Numbered from the stretch's first letter, positions 1-11,960 are shown. The stretch: 64,000 nucleotides of DNA from Melitaea cinxia (GCF_905220565.1 NC_059396.1:6669206-6733205); one strand, 5' to 3'. The notes: generated from the sequence alone by a model not told the origin. Numbers and translations are program-made.

Positions 1-270
1 TATTAGCTTTTAAATACAATAAGTGAATGTTACCAAAATAATTAATTTAATGTTAAAACTAATCTCTGCAAGTCTGTGATTTAAAAAAGGGCTAGATTAC
101 TTACTAAGTTTTAAGATATTCCGAAGAAAAAATAAATCTAACATTAAAACTGTTTTTGTAATTTGTAAAGTACTGTTTCATTTATTTAAATTCTTCCTCA
201 TCCTTTACTTTTGTACTCATTGTAAGAAATCGATATATAAACTCAGATTAGTGTATTTTAAAAAATGACA

Positions 271-330
271 ATAAAAAAAAAATACAGTCGAATTGAGAAC
301 CTCCTCCTTTTTTGAAAGTCGGTTAAAAAG
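271..330 (-). repeat. Fragment of 'accgacttc' repeat family
   Basis: Read on the minus strand this begins with the AACCGACTTC-like terminus followed by an AAAAAAGGAGGAGGTTCTC-like stretch. The same terminus recurs at 2690-3104, 12832-12880, 22721-22985, 31940-32690, 33107-33296 and 45685-45930, so it is a dispersed repeat. It lies in the intron upstream of the first visible ATG4 exon. Confidence 0.7.
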
Positions 331-611
331 ATCGAAATGCCCGAAAAAACCGGTCTACGGGTTTTAATTACTCTTAGACTCGAAAACCCGGGTTTTCAAA
401 ATTGAACCGAGTTTCGTTGCCCTACTTGCCACAATATATTAGTAAAAACCCCATCGGATAAGCCATTGCTGACATTAGCGTGCACAAACGCAGACAAAAG
501 GTGCTATTTGTGTTGATAAAGGTCCCAAGAAATATTTTTTCTCAAATATCTTAACCGTACAGACCACAACCCGTTACATTTTTATTATATGTATTGATTA
601 TATTGCTTCAG

Positions 612-1731
612 TACAACAATGCACTGTCAATAATGATAGAGGGGACTCAACAAGTATTCCAGATAACAGTAATGTATCAGAATGGATGCCACTTCTATTA
701 ATAGTTCCTCTAAGACTTGGATTGAGCGAAATTAATCCTACTTATATCAATGGGCTTAAGGTAAGTTTGAAAACTCATCTAATATGCCATATTTATTATC
801 TATTCCTCTAAAAATTCTTTTTTTTTTAATTGTGAGGAATATATAATAATAAGAATTAAACTTTTTGGACTTTTAAAAAATTATTAAAATTTATTTCATT
901 TTTAATTTATAGCTCTGCTTCCAAACTCCACAATCAATTGGTGTGATCGGCGGTAAACCCAACCAAGCTTTGTATCTTATAGGGTATGTTGGTGAGGAAG
1001 TTATTTACTTAGATCCGCACACTACTCAGAGATCTGGATTAATTGAGGTACTGTGACATTTTAAGTTCTAAATTTTTACAAATTCATTTGGTAATAATAA
1101 ATACCTAGAGGCAGTGTCAAGTTTTCGGTAGAATTTAATCATATGTAATATAATTGTTTTTTGCTTTAACATAATTAACATTAATTTTTTTTTTTTCTTA
1201 TTGTTAGGATAAAACTACAGATGAACAAAAGGAAATGGATTGTACATATCATTGTAAATACGCATCAAGAATACCAATGCTTGAAATGGATCCTTCTGTT
1301 GCAGTGGTAAATAAATTTTGGTGTATAAGAATGCTTCTAATTAAACCATTTTTTCAATAGTTCAATTAAATGTTATATTTTGCAGTGTTTCCTATGTCTA
1401 ACAAGGAGTGATTTTGATGAACTTTGTGAAACAATCGAAAAGAAATTGATGCAAGAGAGCCAGCCACTGTTTGAGATGTGTGAGAATAGACCAGCTCATT
1501 GGGGACCAAGTGATTTTGATGAAAATAGCACAATTTTCGGTAAATAGATACTTAAATTTATTATTATTTCTTAGAATTTATTTAAAAATTTCAAGTTTTC
1601 ATATAGTTAAAAAATTTATTTTTAAAGATATTGTTTGTCATGGTTTTTGTAAATTTATATTTTTATTTTTAGAATTTGAAGACGATGACCGCCGGTTTGA
1701 TGATTCAGATGGTGAATTTGAGATTCTTTAA
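612..1731 (+). CDS. Atg4: Cysteine protease ATG4, C-terminal exons (5' end outside window)
   Basis: ATG4 processes Atg8/LC3 family proteins and removes them from lipid during autophagosome formation in the cytosol. Five exons are read: 612-760, 913-1047, 1208-1306, 1386-1539 and 1673-1731 (stop TAA), all with GT/AG borders and closing phases. The protein contains the family segment PLLLIVPLRLGL, then QSIGVIGGKPNQALY, then YLDPHTTQ, whose Asp and His are the catalytic partners of the nucleophilic Cys. That Cys must lie in exons before the window. The acidic tail ends in EFEIL, matching the C-terminal LIR-type motif by which ATG4 binds Atg8. The first listed exon has a clear acceptor, so it is internal. 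A poly(A) signal follows at 1984-1989. No other family fits this order of motifs. Confidence 0.95.
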
Positions 1732-2680
1732 AGCAATGAAGTATATTAATCAATGAGTACATTACAAATAGATTCGTTTAAGTTTCTTAAGATAATTTTT
1801 TTGGTTGTTTGTATAGGTAGATAATTATTGTTTCACTTTTTTTATCTCTATTCTACTATTGGGAATGTATTTTATGTTGTATAAACTTACTATTTACTGG
1901 TCACGAAAATATGAAACACATTAAATTTGACTCACTGGTAAAATGCAATGTAAGTTGAAGCTGTTGTGCCTAAAAATTTTATTAATAAATATAAATAGTA
2001 TATTTTATAAGCAGTTCTAATTTACAGTGCCTTTGAAAAGTAAAAAATTATAAAACCGCGTTGTAAAATTAAGCTTCTAAATTTTGAATTTTATTTATCT
2101 TTGCTTTTAATTTTATTATGATCTACCGTCTCACTGCCAACTCTAGTCATAGTGTAAATAGGCGAGAAAAAATTGTATGTCTTTTTATTATACTGCGTTC
2201 GTAGTGCCGCTCAAATGTTACCTGCTATTTTCTACTAAAACATATACATATAAATATATATTTAGGACTGAAAATTTCAATTTTAGTCTGATTTTCAGAT
2301 AACACTGGATATCTGCTTTCAGATACTTCCTTTTTAAATCAATTTAACTATAACTTTGAAGAAATCATTGTATCTATTCTTTGATGGCTTACGCGGTAAT
2401 AATACTAAACTATTTGCAGTAATTATATTATTGTTAATATATTTATAAACGTTTTGACCATTGAAATTAAAGTGATTTTCATAAGTACCAAAAACTCCAA
2501 TTAAATTTTAATTATTGCTGCGTCTTTTTTTTAATAAATGAGTACCTATAAAATAAAATAATTATTATATAATTCTTGTAATCTTAAAAACTATCGTCAT
2601 CACTTCCTTCTGATGAACTTTCTGTAAACACGAATAATAAACTGGTCTAACATATTTTCCACATCATTGTCGACTTCGTC
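1732..2680 (+). other. ATG4 3' UTR and AT-rich spacer
   Basis: After the ATG4 stop the sequence is AT-rich and without a coding signal. AATAAA at 1984-1989 is the likely poly(A) signal. Nothing else is recognised before the repeat that starts near 2690. Confidence 0.55.
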
Positions 2681-2689
2681 ATATATTTT

Positions 2690-3104
2690 TGTTTCGATCT
2701 CAGTAAAAAGTTATTGCGGATTTTCGAGAGTTTCCCTCGATTTCTCTAGGAACCCATCATCAGGTCCTGGTTTCCTTATTATGGTTCCAAACTAGAAATA
2801 TCCCCTTTCTAACAAAAAAGAATTATCCAAATCGGTATATCCAGTAGAAAGTTATGCGGTATATCTAATCCAACGTAGGTCGACGAAAAAAGCGTCAAGT
2901 AAAAACGAATTATTAGACATAACTCGAAAAGTAGTTGTTAGATCTCAAATAAATTTAAATGGGACCAAATGACACACACCACCTTTCGATCAAAAGAAAA
3001 GTCGAAATCGCTCCACTCAGTCAAAAGTTCTGAAGTAACATACATTAAAAAAAAATACAGTCGAATTGAGAACCTCCTGCTTTTTTGGAAGTCGGTTAAA
3101 AAGA
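2690..3104 (-). repeat. 'accgacttc' family element, long copy
   Basis: On the minus strand the copy starts with AACCGACTTC near 3104 and continues through 'gatctaacaactacttttcg' to a part that includes 'gatgatgggttcc' and 'gagaaatcgagggaaactct'. The last part matches the internal unit of the tandem array at 32145-32680. The terminus at 33107-33296 occurs as an inverted pair, which suggests a non-autonomous DNA element. No coding capacity is seen. Confidence 0.6.
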
Positions 3105-3509
3105 TTTCGAACTTCATCAATTTTATAACTTTTGTTATTTTCTGGCACGTAGCCCCTTAACTTGAGCCCAAGCTCAATTGGGATGAGTTACAGTGACGCG
3201 GTGGCACGTATGACGCGACGGTCGTGGACTTGGCAATCTCGTCTACGACAAATGCTTCAAAGCGATCTTTGTTTTGCTTAATTAACTAAATCCAAAAGTT
3301 GCAACTTTAATATTGATGCATGCATCAATGTCTTGTTTGCGAGATGAAGTTGTAAGTGTTTTGTCTAGTTTTTGAGAACGATACGATGCATTATCTAAAA
3401 CAGTAACTGCATTCTTGTCCAATTAAGGTAAAACGTGTCGGAACCACTTTGCAAACAATGGTGTCCATATCTTGGTGGTTCACCGGGGAGTCACCGGCTT
3501 TATTAGATA

Positions 3510-3750
3510 CTAGCGACCCGCCCCGGCTTTGCGCGGTTTTAAAAACTATCAGTCCTCTACTATATTATGCATGTATTCTAAATATGTACCTTCCTCTGGA
3601 ATCACGCTATTTACTAAAGAAAACCGCATCAAAATCCGTTGCGTACTTTTAAAGAGCTAAGCATTTAGACAGCGGCAATAAGCGACTTCATTTTATACTA
3701 TGTAATGATAAAATATTTCAATCCTTCTACAAATTCATTTATACTGCCGA
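3510..3750 (-). mobile_element. Helitron-like element, 3' end and body
   Basis: On the minus strand the sequence runs through a GC hairpin (CCGCGCAAAGCCGGGGCGG) and ends in CTAG at 3510-3513 followed by TA, the usual Helitron 3' terminus. The same terminus is seen in the opposite orientation at 39634-39661. The body runs toward 3750, where the Harbinger element starts, so it may have been interrupted by that insertion. Confidence 0.55.
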
Positions 3751-3879
3751 TAAGTACAATAAAGGCCGGCGCCCATTGCCGGCACGGCACGGTGCGTCAT
3801 AGCAAAGGATTTTAACACTAATTAAGTTATTTTGAACCTTATTTCAATGAGTTTAGAATTTATGTTACTTTATTTTGGT

Positions 3880-4020
3880 ACCACGATGCCGCAACGTGCC
3901 GCAGGATGCTGCGGCATGACACGACACGCCACAGAATGCGGCGGCATGACGTGTCTTGCTTTTTCATTCCACGGGATGACGCGGCGCGCCATTGCATCCC
4001 GCGAGACGTATGGGTCACTT
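3880..4020. repeat. Harbinger left subterminal GC repeats
   Basis: This region carries degenerate, head-to-tail and inverted copies of a short motif resembling CGGGATGCCGCAGCACGCC (for example around 3888, 3905, 3920, 3940 and 3970). The matching cluster at the other end is 7200-7330. In this superfamily subterminal repeats can bind the transposase and Myb/MADF partner; that role here is inference. Confidence 0.65.
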
Positions 4021-4244
4021 TGGGGTCGAGGAATTATGATTGCTAGATAGTTGAAATAAGGTTGAAACTTGTGCAGCATTTCGGTGGGGCGCAGTCCGGT
4101 CTGTGCGCGGGGGCAAGGGAGGGAGAAAACACACTGGCGCGCGCCATTTTATGTCTGTCTCTCACAACACTGACTGCGCATGAAAAGTGATTAGCACGTG
4201 CGTACGCGATATAATAATATTACTTTCACGTAAAATACGGAAAA

Positions 4245-6471
4245 ATGGATGAAGAAAAGCTTATTAATCTGGTTCGTTCGCATGAGTGTATCTACAATGT
4301 GTCCTCCCGTTTCTACATGGATCAACATATGAAAAGGAACGCATGGCTGAAAATTGCAGAAGAAATGAATAAAACCCGTAAGTTATTTTTTACTTATTTA
4401 TTGTCAAAAATAGAAGCTAACATCTATTAACAATTTTATTATGCCAGTACACGTTACCAACATTAGAAAAATATTCCGTGAAACAATCTCTTACAACCAT
4501 CCCTTCGAGATTGTTGAACACTGTATCATTGGTTCTATCGATTGCATTATTAGTATTAGAGCTAAGCGCCTCCATAGAATGACCATCAATGATAAAGTTA
4601 TGCAAACACGTGCTTGCTAGTATGATGTTGTTAATGTACTTTGGTTGAACTTTTATACCTTTTTGAAATAATTCAAATCTTTCTTGTAACATCCCAAAAG
4701 CATTTTCTACAATACGCCGTGCTCTACTTAAGCGATAATTGAATATCCTTTTTTTTTCATCATTTAAAAGATGTGAGGGGTATGGTCTCATAATATTTTC
4801 TGTTAGTGGAAAGGCTTCATCGGCGACAAATACGTGGGGTAATTTTTGAGTTGAATGTGGTAAAGCCTTTTCCGGTGGTATGCATAAAAACCCATTACGT
4901 AGTTTCGAACCAAATTTAGAGCTTTGGAGTATACCGCCATCGCTATTTCGACCATATGCTCCGACATCTACAATCACAAATTTGTATTTTGCATCCACGA
5001 CAGCTAATAAAACGATGCTAAAAAACTTCTTGTAGTTGATATACATACTTCCACTGTTATTAGGAGCTCTAATCTTGAAATGCTTACCATCTATTGCCCC
5101 AATGCAGTTAGGAAAATTCCAAAATTTATCAAAGTCGGTTGCAATTGACTGCCATTGTTGGCTCGTGGGTTTCGGCAATGCAGTCGACCTTAATACAGTA
5201 AATATTGCTTTACAGGTTTCGTGGACTATATTACGCACGGTAGTGAATCCCATACGATAGCTAAAAGCTAAAGACTTAAAAGAAGCTCCTGTAATTAAAT
5301 ACCTGTAACAAAACAAAAAAAAATCATTAAGCCGGGTCTAGACATGTATTATTTGCACGATCCGATCACCGTATCCGCGTATCATGATCGCATATGTGGA
5401 CGGGTAAACGCGTCATTACCCGTCCACATATGCGATCATGATCATGATCATTACATACATACATATGCGATCATGATACGCATCGAGGATACGAATACGG
5501 TGATCGGATCGTGCAAATGATACATGTCTGGACCCGGCTTTAGTAAACGACTTAAAAGCGTGTGTTATTTGAAATACTTCATTCTTGTTACAGATGAAGA
5601 ATGCCAGAAGGCGTGGAGCTGCCTTCGTAACAATTATAGAAAAGCCTTAAAAAACAGGGTGTACAAAAGCGGTGACGCTGCCAAAAAGAGACGACCAATT
5701 AAATTTGAAAAGGAACTTGAATTTCTGCAAAAGTTTTTTCAAGATAGACCTCAGCTCTCAAATTTAGACTCTTCTTCCGAAGATACACAGCTTTCCGAAG
5801 ATACGCAGCATATTGAAAATACACAACCTCCCGAAACAGCATCAACTGTTCCTTTTCCTGGAGCACAATCACCTATATCTCCAATGTCGTTTTTATCACA
5901 GGCATCAGATTCTAGACCAGTTAGACATGATCGTCAGCGATCATACATGTCATCGGAAGCACAGCATACGGAAACAACAGCAGAAATATTAAAAAAATAC
6001 ATTGAAAACCAAAAAAAGGAACAACATCCTATGGAGATATTTTTTCAGGCAATGGCGGCAACAGCGAAGACTTTGTCACCAAAATTACAAGCTGAAATAA
6101 AACGCGATGTTTTACATATTGTTACTGATGCAGAAATAAAGCATTTGGAAAATGTGGAGTTAACTTCAGTTGTGCAGCCAAGTCGTCCTTCAACATCAAG
6201 TTCAGGATTCGATATTTCAAATGAATTACATTCATCTCAGCAATACGTACCAACTTCTGTTGCCAGAACCCATAATACAATAATCGAAAGATCAAATCCT
6301 TTACACAATTTTTGTTCATTTAGTAAGGCCGAACAACAATATAACACCGAACCAAACTATGGTGCTACACATATAGAATACATACCTACTGCTATATCCA
6401 GACGTCATAATAATAATGATATACATGACAATAACTCCAATAGTGAATTGGCGGACTATGAAAATTCATAA
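4245..6471 (+). CDS. Harbinger-encoded MADF-BESS protein (336 aa)
   Basis: This is the second protein of a Harbinger transposon, a DNA-binding accessory factor expected to bring the transposase to nucleus and ends. Exon 1 is 4245-4377 and exon 2 is 5594-6471, joined with phase 1 to give EMNKT-HEECQKAW. Residues about 5-95 form a MADF domain (LINLVRSHECIYN, RNAWLKIAEEM, CLRNNYRKAL). The middle is rich in Ser, Thr, Gln and Pro. Residues near PMEIFFQAMAATAKTL resemble a BESS protein-interaction motif. AATAAA follows at about 6578. The 1.2-kb intron contains transposase exon 2 on the other strand and a nested MITE. The ATG at 4245 is the first in frame before the MADF domain. The reading is open throughout, so the gene may be functional. 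Confidence 0.85.
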
Positions 6472-7143
6472 AATTTTATAATACTTTCATTTTTGTCATA
6501 ATGTACTGTAGGTACACAACTGGATTGATGGTCAAGTGCCACCATGTAGCAGTTGTGGTAGATAGCTGATTATAAAAATAAATAATTACTAAATATATCA
6601 AGACTTTTAATTTAATATTAGTAAATGCTCCGTGGTGTCACCTGCCGCTCATGAGCGCATGTCTTGCTTCCATGAGCGCGAACACAGAATACCCTTATAC
6701 AATTACCTTAATGACAAACAGCTATCCACATACCATAACTTAGATTGTAATATATAATAGCTAGAACAAGTTAGCTGGGAAGCTGTATGTATTACGCGTT
6801 GGTATATGAATCATTGTAATGTAATATATACTTACCTTAAACATACAGACAATCTCTCGGTAACAGGTATAGGCGATCGAAAATTAGTTTTGTTTTTCTT
6901 TATATGCGATTTTAGCAAATGACTTAACTTTTCAAATTTTTCATAGTCCATTCTGTAATAATCATAGAATTTTCGCATGTCGTATCTCAAATCATTAAAC
7001 AAGTTGCTGAATTCACCATTTGTAGATCTTGTTCTCCATAAATTATGCACCCAGAATTGTCTTTTCGTCAAATTAGCACTTCTTATTTGTCTCTCTTCAT
7101 CTTCAGCTAGAAGTGCTATTAAAACTAAATCCCAGTCAACCAT
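4417..7143 (-). CDS. PIF/Harbinger DDE transposase, HARBI1-like (397 aa)
   Basis: This nuclease cuts and joins transposon ends. Exon 1 is 7143-6836 and exon 2 is 5302-4417, with donor GTAAGT and a TTACAG acceptor; the join restores VCLR-YLITGASF in frame. The predicted protein is 397 aa. The catalytic triad of the DDE_Tnp_4 family is visible: D174 in CIGAIDGKHF, D224 in VGAYGRNSDGG and E302 in RIVENAFGML. VADEAFPL matches the conserved segment between them. An N-terminal helical region precedes the catalytic core. The start at 7143 (MVDWDLVL) was chosen because upstream sequence is subterminal repeat. A TTTATT at 4397-4402 gives a poly(A) signal on this strand. The intron (5303-6835) contains MADF exon 2 on the opposite strand. 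Confidence 0.92.
5330..5539. mobile_element. Foldback MITE with TTA target duplication
   Basis: This 210-bp element is almost all inverted repeat: the left arm starts AGCCGGGTCTAGACATGTAT and the right arm mirrors it (ATGTCTGGACCCGGCT). TTA is present on both sides (5327-5329 and 5540-5542), the duplication type of Harbinger MITEs. It sits in the introns of both interlocked Harbinger genes and ends about 54 bp before the MADF acceptor. Confidence 0.85.
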
Positions 7144-7199
7144 AACGACACAACCAAAATCGAACACGCGCGGAGCAAAACTGATGGATGCCAGAGTGA

Positions 7200-7330
7200 C
7201 TGGGCTTTCAGAAGGATGCCACGGCATGCCACGGAACGCCACGGGATGCCGCAGCACGCCGCGGGATGTTACAGCACGCCGCGGGTTGCCTCTGCACAAC
7301 CTGCCGTGCCATGCCGTGCCACGCCGTCAG
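7200..7330. repeat. Harbinger right subterminal GC repeats
   Basis: This is the counterpart of 3880-4020. It carries several copies of CACGGGATGCCGCAGCACGC-like units, ending at the right inverted repeat. It lies directly upstream of the transposase start at 7143. Confidence 0.65.
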
Positions 7331-7398
7331 TGGGCGCCGGCCTTTATAATCCGCTTGCCTTTTCCTGCAGTAATAATAATAAAGCATCATTCTGTCAG

Positions 7399-7645
7399 TG
7401 AAACGTAGGTATATTATAAACTATAATATATAGCGTTTTTATAAGATAATAATTATGTGCAGATTTATTTATAAAAAAATAGAAAATACAAAACTAAACA
7501 ATATATTATTACCTAAGAATGCAATGAAACGTAGGTATATTATAAACTATAATATATAGCGTTTTTATAAGATAATATGTGCAGATTAATTTATAAAAAA
7601 ATAGAAAATACAAAACTAAACAATATATTATTACCTAAGAATGCA
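7399..7645. repeat. Tandem duplication, two 126-bp units
   Basis: The segment beginning TGAAACGTAGGTATATTATA at 7399 recurs at 7525 and runs to 7645, nearly identical apart from a small deletion. It lies just outside the right end of the Harbinger element. Confidence 0.9.
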
Positions 7646-10296
7646 GATTTCGATGTAGTCACTGCATTGTCAACCTAGACTTAATTTTATTGAGGAAATA
7701 TTTTCGTCGCCATAAATCTATATCCGACCTTGCTACAAAAATACTGTTCTACCTCTTTTTTTAGTTTGACGTAATTTACTAATGTGTATAATTAATTAAA
7801 TTATCTATTTATAATAAACTATGTATATATATATTATTATTTTCAATTAAGTAAAAATGTTTACCTTGTACATCTACCTACATGAATTTCTATTGAACTT
7901 TATATTCTCTGGGTAATTTCCATAAGTGGTCTATTACAATCACCTGACTAAAACACGTGCTACGCGCAGGTAAACGCGGAGTCAACTTGGTGTGCATGTA
8001 AATACAGCGTTTGTGTGAAACGAACTCTATCTTGATAATTTGGACTAATAACAAAGCCGCAAAAATTTTCGGTAATCGTTTGTTAAAAAAAGCAGACTAT
8101 AGATATCATACTATGGCGTTAAGGATTAATCATTTTGACATAACTTATTCCAATCTTGTAATAATATTATGCTTATCCAAAATAAAAAAATAGAATTTTA
8201 AAATTATTACTTCAAAATGAACTGAAATAAAAAACAATTGATAAAAAATGAAATAAGTACATATAAGAATTTGAATAATAAGTAATGATATAGACACAAG
8301 CCAGGGATAGATATTGTATCCTATTTAGATATTTAAGTGATGTTAATTAGTAAATACTGTAGTTATTGTAAATACTCTAGTATACAGTGACGATTGTAAG
8401 TAATGCGTTGGTAAATATAATGTAATTAAACCAGAACAGAATATAAATTAATTTTATTACACCTGCATATGTTTCACATATAAAAGATTCTACTTATTAA
8501 TCCTAAAAGATTTTTTTAGACACACTTAATTATAAATAATTTATAAAATAGAATAATAAATACATGCAGGCAATTTAAAAAGGTTTACATCTCTCACTCA
8601 TTTTTTTATCATGAAATTGTTTTAATTAGTATGATACATGATTTACTATTTGAAATATTTAATAAACAAGCACTTATACTTAAAATTTTTGTTAGTACCT
8701 TTATATGCACCCTAATGAACAATATTATATGTTATACAGCAAAATAAAAACATGCTAAAAAACAAAACAACAATACAAATGAAACTTACGAAGCCAAATT
8801 AGGCAGGCAAGAATTCTAATAAAGCTTTAATAACACACATATAAAGCATTTTTAAGTTTTTTTTTTGGTATAAAATAAGCAGCGTATAGTGTAATAATTT
8901 TGGCCCCAAAATTTGTCAAAGCTATGGCAAAACATATTACATATAATGCATATTTCATTTTTTTATGAACATCAATAGATTTTTTAAAAATAATAATAAC
9001 AAATGTAATATTTAAAGAAAGTAATATTTTATAACTACATCAAATAGTATTATTTAACTACAGGTAATGTTAAAAAACAGAAATACTTTTAACAACTACA
9101 TTATCTATTTGGTATTTTATTTTATGACAACAGAAATATTATACTTTTTCTCCATCGTCACACATATTGCACTAAAATATTATGCATAAGATGTACCATA
9201 GCATATATTTAAATGACTAGCACCAAAGGAAAATTTAAATTCATTTAGTAATTTCTACAGCTAAGTAAAATAAAGCTTGGGTTCAAAAATGCATTCCTTG
9301 ATTTATATGAATTTTTAATAAATTACGAATATATTTTATATATTCAAATTTATGGATATGTCAATCTAATTGACAAGTCAAAATTTCAGTGAACTTTTAA
9401 ATACAACCATAGTAATTAAACAGAAAATTAGTAAAACTTAACAATCCTAATAAATTGGCCAATATGGACGATTTTAAAACATTCTTACTTTTTTATAACT
9501 AGTGTTTTAGGAAACAATGGCAAGTGTATTTCTAACATTTATAATATTTAAATATTTATCAATTTATTAGTCAATATTTAAGCTGCAAATAAGTTTCACA
9601 ATTTTATTATCTTTGTCAATATTTTAAAGGATAGCTTTCATAAAATTACCTTACAAGGCGTCAATTGTATCATTTAATTACATAATAACATATTTGTCAT
9701 ATATTTTTAACATTTTTAACAAACAAATTGGTGTGTGTAAAATACAAAGAGTATTTAGGTGTTGCTATTATTGCACAACTGATGAGTTAAGAATGATTGC
9801 AGCAGCTTAAGTACATAGCCAAGTAGATTCTACGTATCATTTATAAAATAAAATAGCAAACGTTGAAAATCTCAAGAAGTAAACTTTCAAAGAAAAATCA
9901 CAACCACACAAATAGTATTCATTTTTAAATAGAATGATATATGTAACATTAAAATACATTTTATATCTTCTTAAACATTTATATACACATTTATCAAACT
10001 TTATAATAAAAATATATACATATATACACATCAATCATGTTATAAATGTATGTAATGAATTTTAACGGTATTTAAAATAGTAAATTTTTAAAAAACATAT
10101 ATTAGTTGTAAAAAGACTGTCTTTATAATTGGACTTTGATTAATTACTTGATAAATATATCCAATAAAATACAAACCAAATGCATTTCCTTTCTATAATA
10201 ATACATCTCACTTCCAAGTCCAAGATTACAACTATACATTTTTTTCTGTATTAAAATATGTACTCTGTCATTTCACAGTTCCAAAAAATAAGATGT
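7646..10296. other. AT-rich spacer and probable PPM1L 3' UTR
   Basis: No gene is seen on either strand. The part nearest 10296 is probably the long 3' UTR of the minus-strand PPM1L gene. Several TTTATT sites could be minus-strand poly(A) signals, and none can be preferred. Confidence 0.45.
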
Positions 10297-11784
10297 TTAC
10301 TGTGATGATATAGAAACTTGATTATTAAGAAAGTTTATAACTAAAACTGTAATATTGTCAACTGATCCTCTGTAATAAGCCTGGAGTGTTAAGCTTTTTG
10401 CTCCAAAATCTGGTTCATCTAATCTTTCTTTTATAAATTTAACTGCTTCTTCATTGGTAAATGTGTCCCATAGCCCATCAGATGCTAATACTAAGAACAT
10501 TGGTTTATGGTCATCGAGGTTAAAAGTAAGGATATCAGGGTCAGCGATTACGAATTTTTTGTCTTTGAGAGGATAGTCACCCATTGCACGAGATGTTGCT
10601 AAAATTCCCGCTACTCTCCACACTCCATTAAAAGCAATATACCCTCCTGCTGCTTCAATCCTTTTCTGCTCACGTACCTGTAATAAGATAATATAAACAA
10701 TATCAATTATTTTATGCTACATGTTTCTCAAAATAAAATTATTATTATATTTTTGTTCATTTTAAAATGCCCTGCCCACCTGCTGTGGCTTGTGGTCAAA
10801 TGAGACAGGAATTGCATTACCGCGACTATCGCACATCACTCCTCTTGAATCACCAACATTAGCCACTATAAGATGGTTACCTTCTAAAACAGCTATTAAA
10901 GCTGTAGTTCCGGCTACATTCATAGTACGTTTTGCAGCTTCTACTAGAAGCCTATCAGCTGCCAAAACCTCGTCTGTCAATAATTTACCATAGTTTATCT
11001 TTCCTTTGTCCACATAACTTGAGAGAGGAACAGCAATATTTTTAACAGGCTTGACTGGCCTTACTTCCCTTGTAATTATTGGCCGCGCCTTGGAGAGCTG
11101 AGCTAACAAATCAGGATCTGTAATCTCTTTCTTTAATGTATCATCAGCAGTACTGGCTGACTTCTTAAAACTAGTTTTTCTTTCAACACTAACATTTATT
11201 TCTTCTTTCTTTGGTTCTTCAGGACTATCTTTCTGAGGAATGATGACTGTTTTGCCATCTTTAAAAGCACTCAACTCTATTACCTTATTGTATAAGTTTT
11301 GTATTAGGTGATCTTTAGCGTAATTGGCAGCAAATTCTCCGCCGTGACCGTCAAAAATAGCAAACAAAGAAATGCCGGTATTATTTATGTTTTCATTAAT
11401 AATAAATTTATCTTCCATGTGCATTCTTCTACCTTTGATTGCATACGCTGCACTCAGTGAGCCTTTTAATTCCCAGCTTTGTTTATCAGCTTCAGATCCT
11501 TCCATTAACTTCATGCGCTGAACGGCACTTATGGGGCTCATAGCCTGTGATAACCTGCTTAATAGTGTTCGACTCCATAGTCCAATAGTTTGGAGATACA
11601 TAAGGAATATGATTATAGCTAAAGTGAACACTAAAACTTCTGATCGTAGTAAATAAAGTCGCACCATTTTCCATAAATAGCTCACTGGAGTGTCAAACGC
11701 AATACTATTAGTAAATCGTGAAAATATTTTAACAAAAGAAATGTATGTTTGATGTAATACCTTATCTTCTAATTCGTCTTCCAT
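10297..11784 (-). CDS. PPM1L: PPM1L-type protein phosphatase 2C (461 aa)
   Basis: This metal-dependent Ser/Thr phosphatase is known in animals as an ER membrane-anchored regulator of stress-kinase signalling. Two coding exons are read: 11784-10780 and 10677-10297, joined in phase 0 (DHKPQQ-VREQKRIEAAGG). Residues about 48-69 (LVFTLAIIIFLMYLQTIGL) are a transmembrane anchor. PP2C motifs follow: RRMHMED (119-125), FDGHGG (144-149, metal binding), AGTTALIAVLEG, VANVGDSRG, DHKP, SRAMGDYPLK, LASDGLWD and DNITVLVI. The end of the protein tracks the vertebrate PPM1L pattern (NEEAVKFIKERLDEP). A Lys/Ser-rich insert of roughly 100 residues between FDGHGG and AGTTAL makes it longer than vertebrate PPM1L. 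The start at 11784 (MEDELEDK) is preferred; an in-frame ATG at 11832 would add 16 hydrophobic residues. No promoter was identified. Confidence 0.95.
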
Positions 11785-11960
11785 GTCTTCAGGTACGAAA
11801 TTAAATTGAATTGAGAAAAAAAAAATACCCAATACAAATGATGAACTTGGAGTTCAATTTTGTATATGAAGCAATAGACAACTTCCAATTATAAACCATG
11901 ATCCATCACTAGGTCCATATGCTATTATGCTCTTTGGTCCATGATATAAAAAGTTTGTGT

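Larger units (their letters stand above)
3760..7346. mobile_element. PIF/Harbinger DNA transposon, apparently intact
   Basis: The ends are inverted copies: 3760-3780 (AAAGGCCGGCGCCCATTGCC) and 7326-7346 (CAGTGGGCGCCGGCCTTT). Between them are both genes of an autonomous PIF/Harbinger element, a MADF-BESS protein and a DDE transposase, each open and spliced. About 130 bp of GC-rich, internally repetitive subterminal DNA lies inside each end, upstream of each gene. A 3-bp TAA/TTA duplication is expected for the superfamily. The flanks (TAA left, TTA right) are ambiguous because of AT-rich borders. A nested 210-bp MITE lies at 5330-5539. Confidence 0.88.

Noticed and set aside
3832..4079. Open frames on both strands in the Harbinger left end
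   Set aside because: They are readings of the GC-rich subterminal repeats and precede the MADF start.
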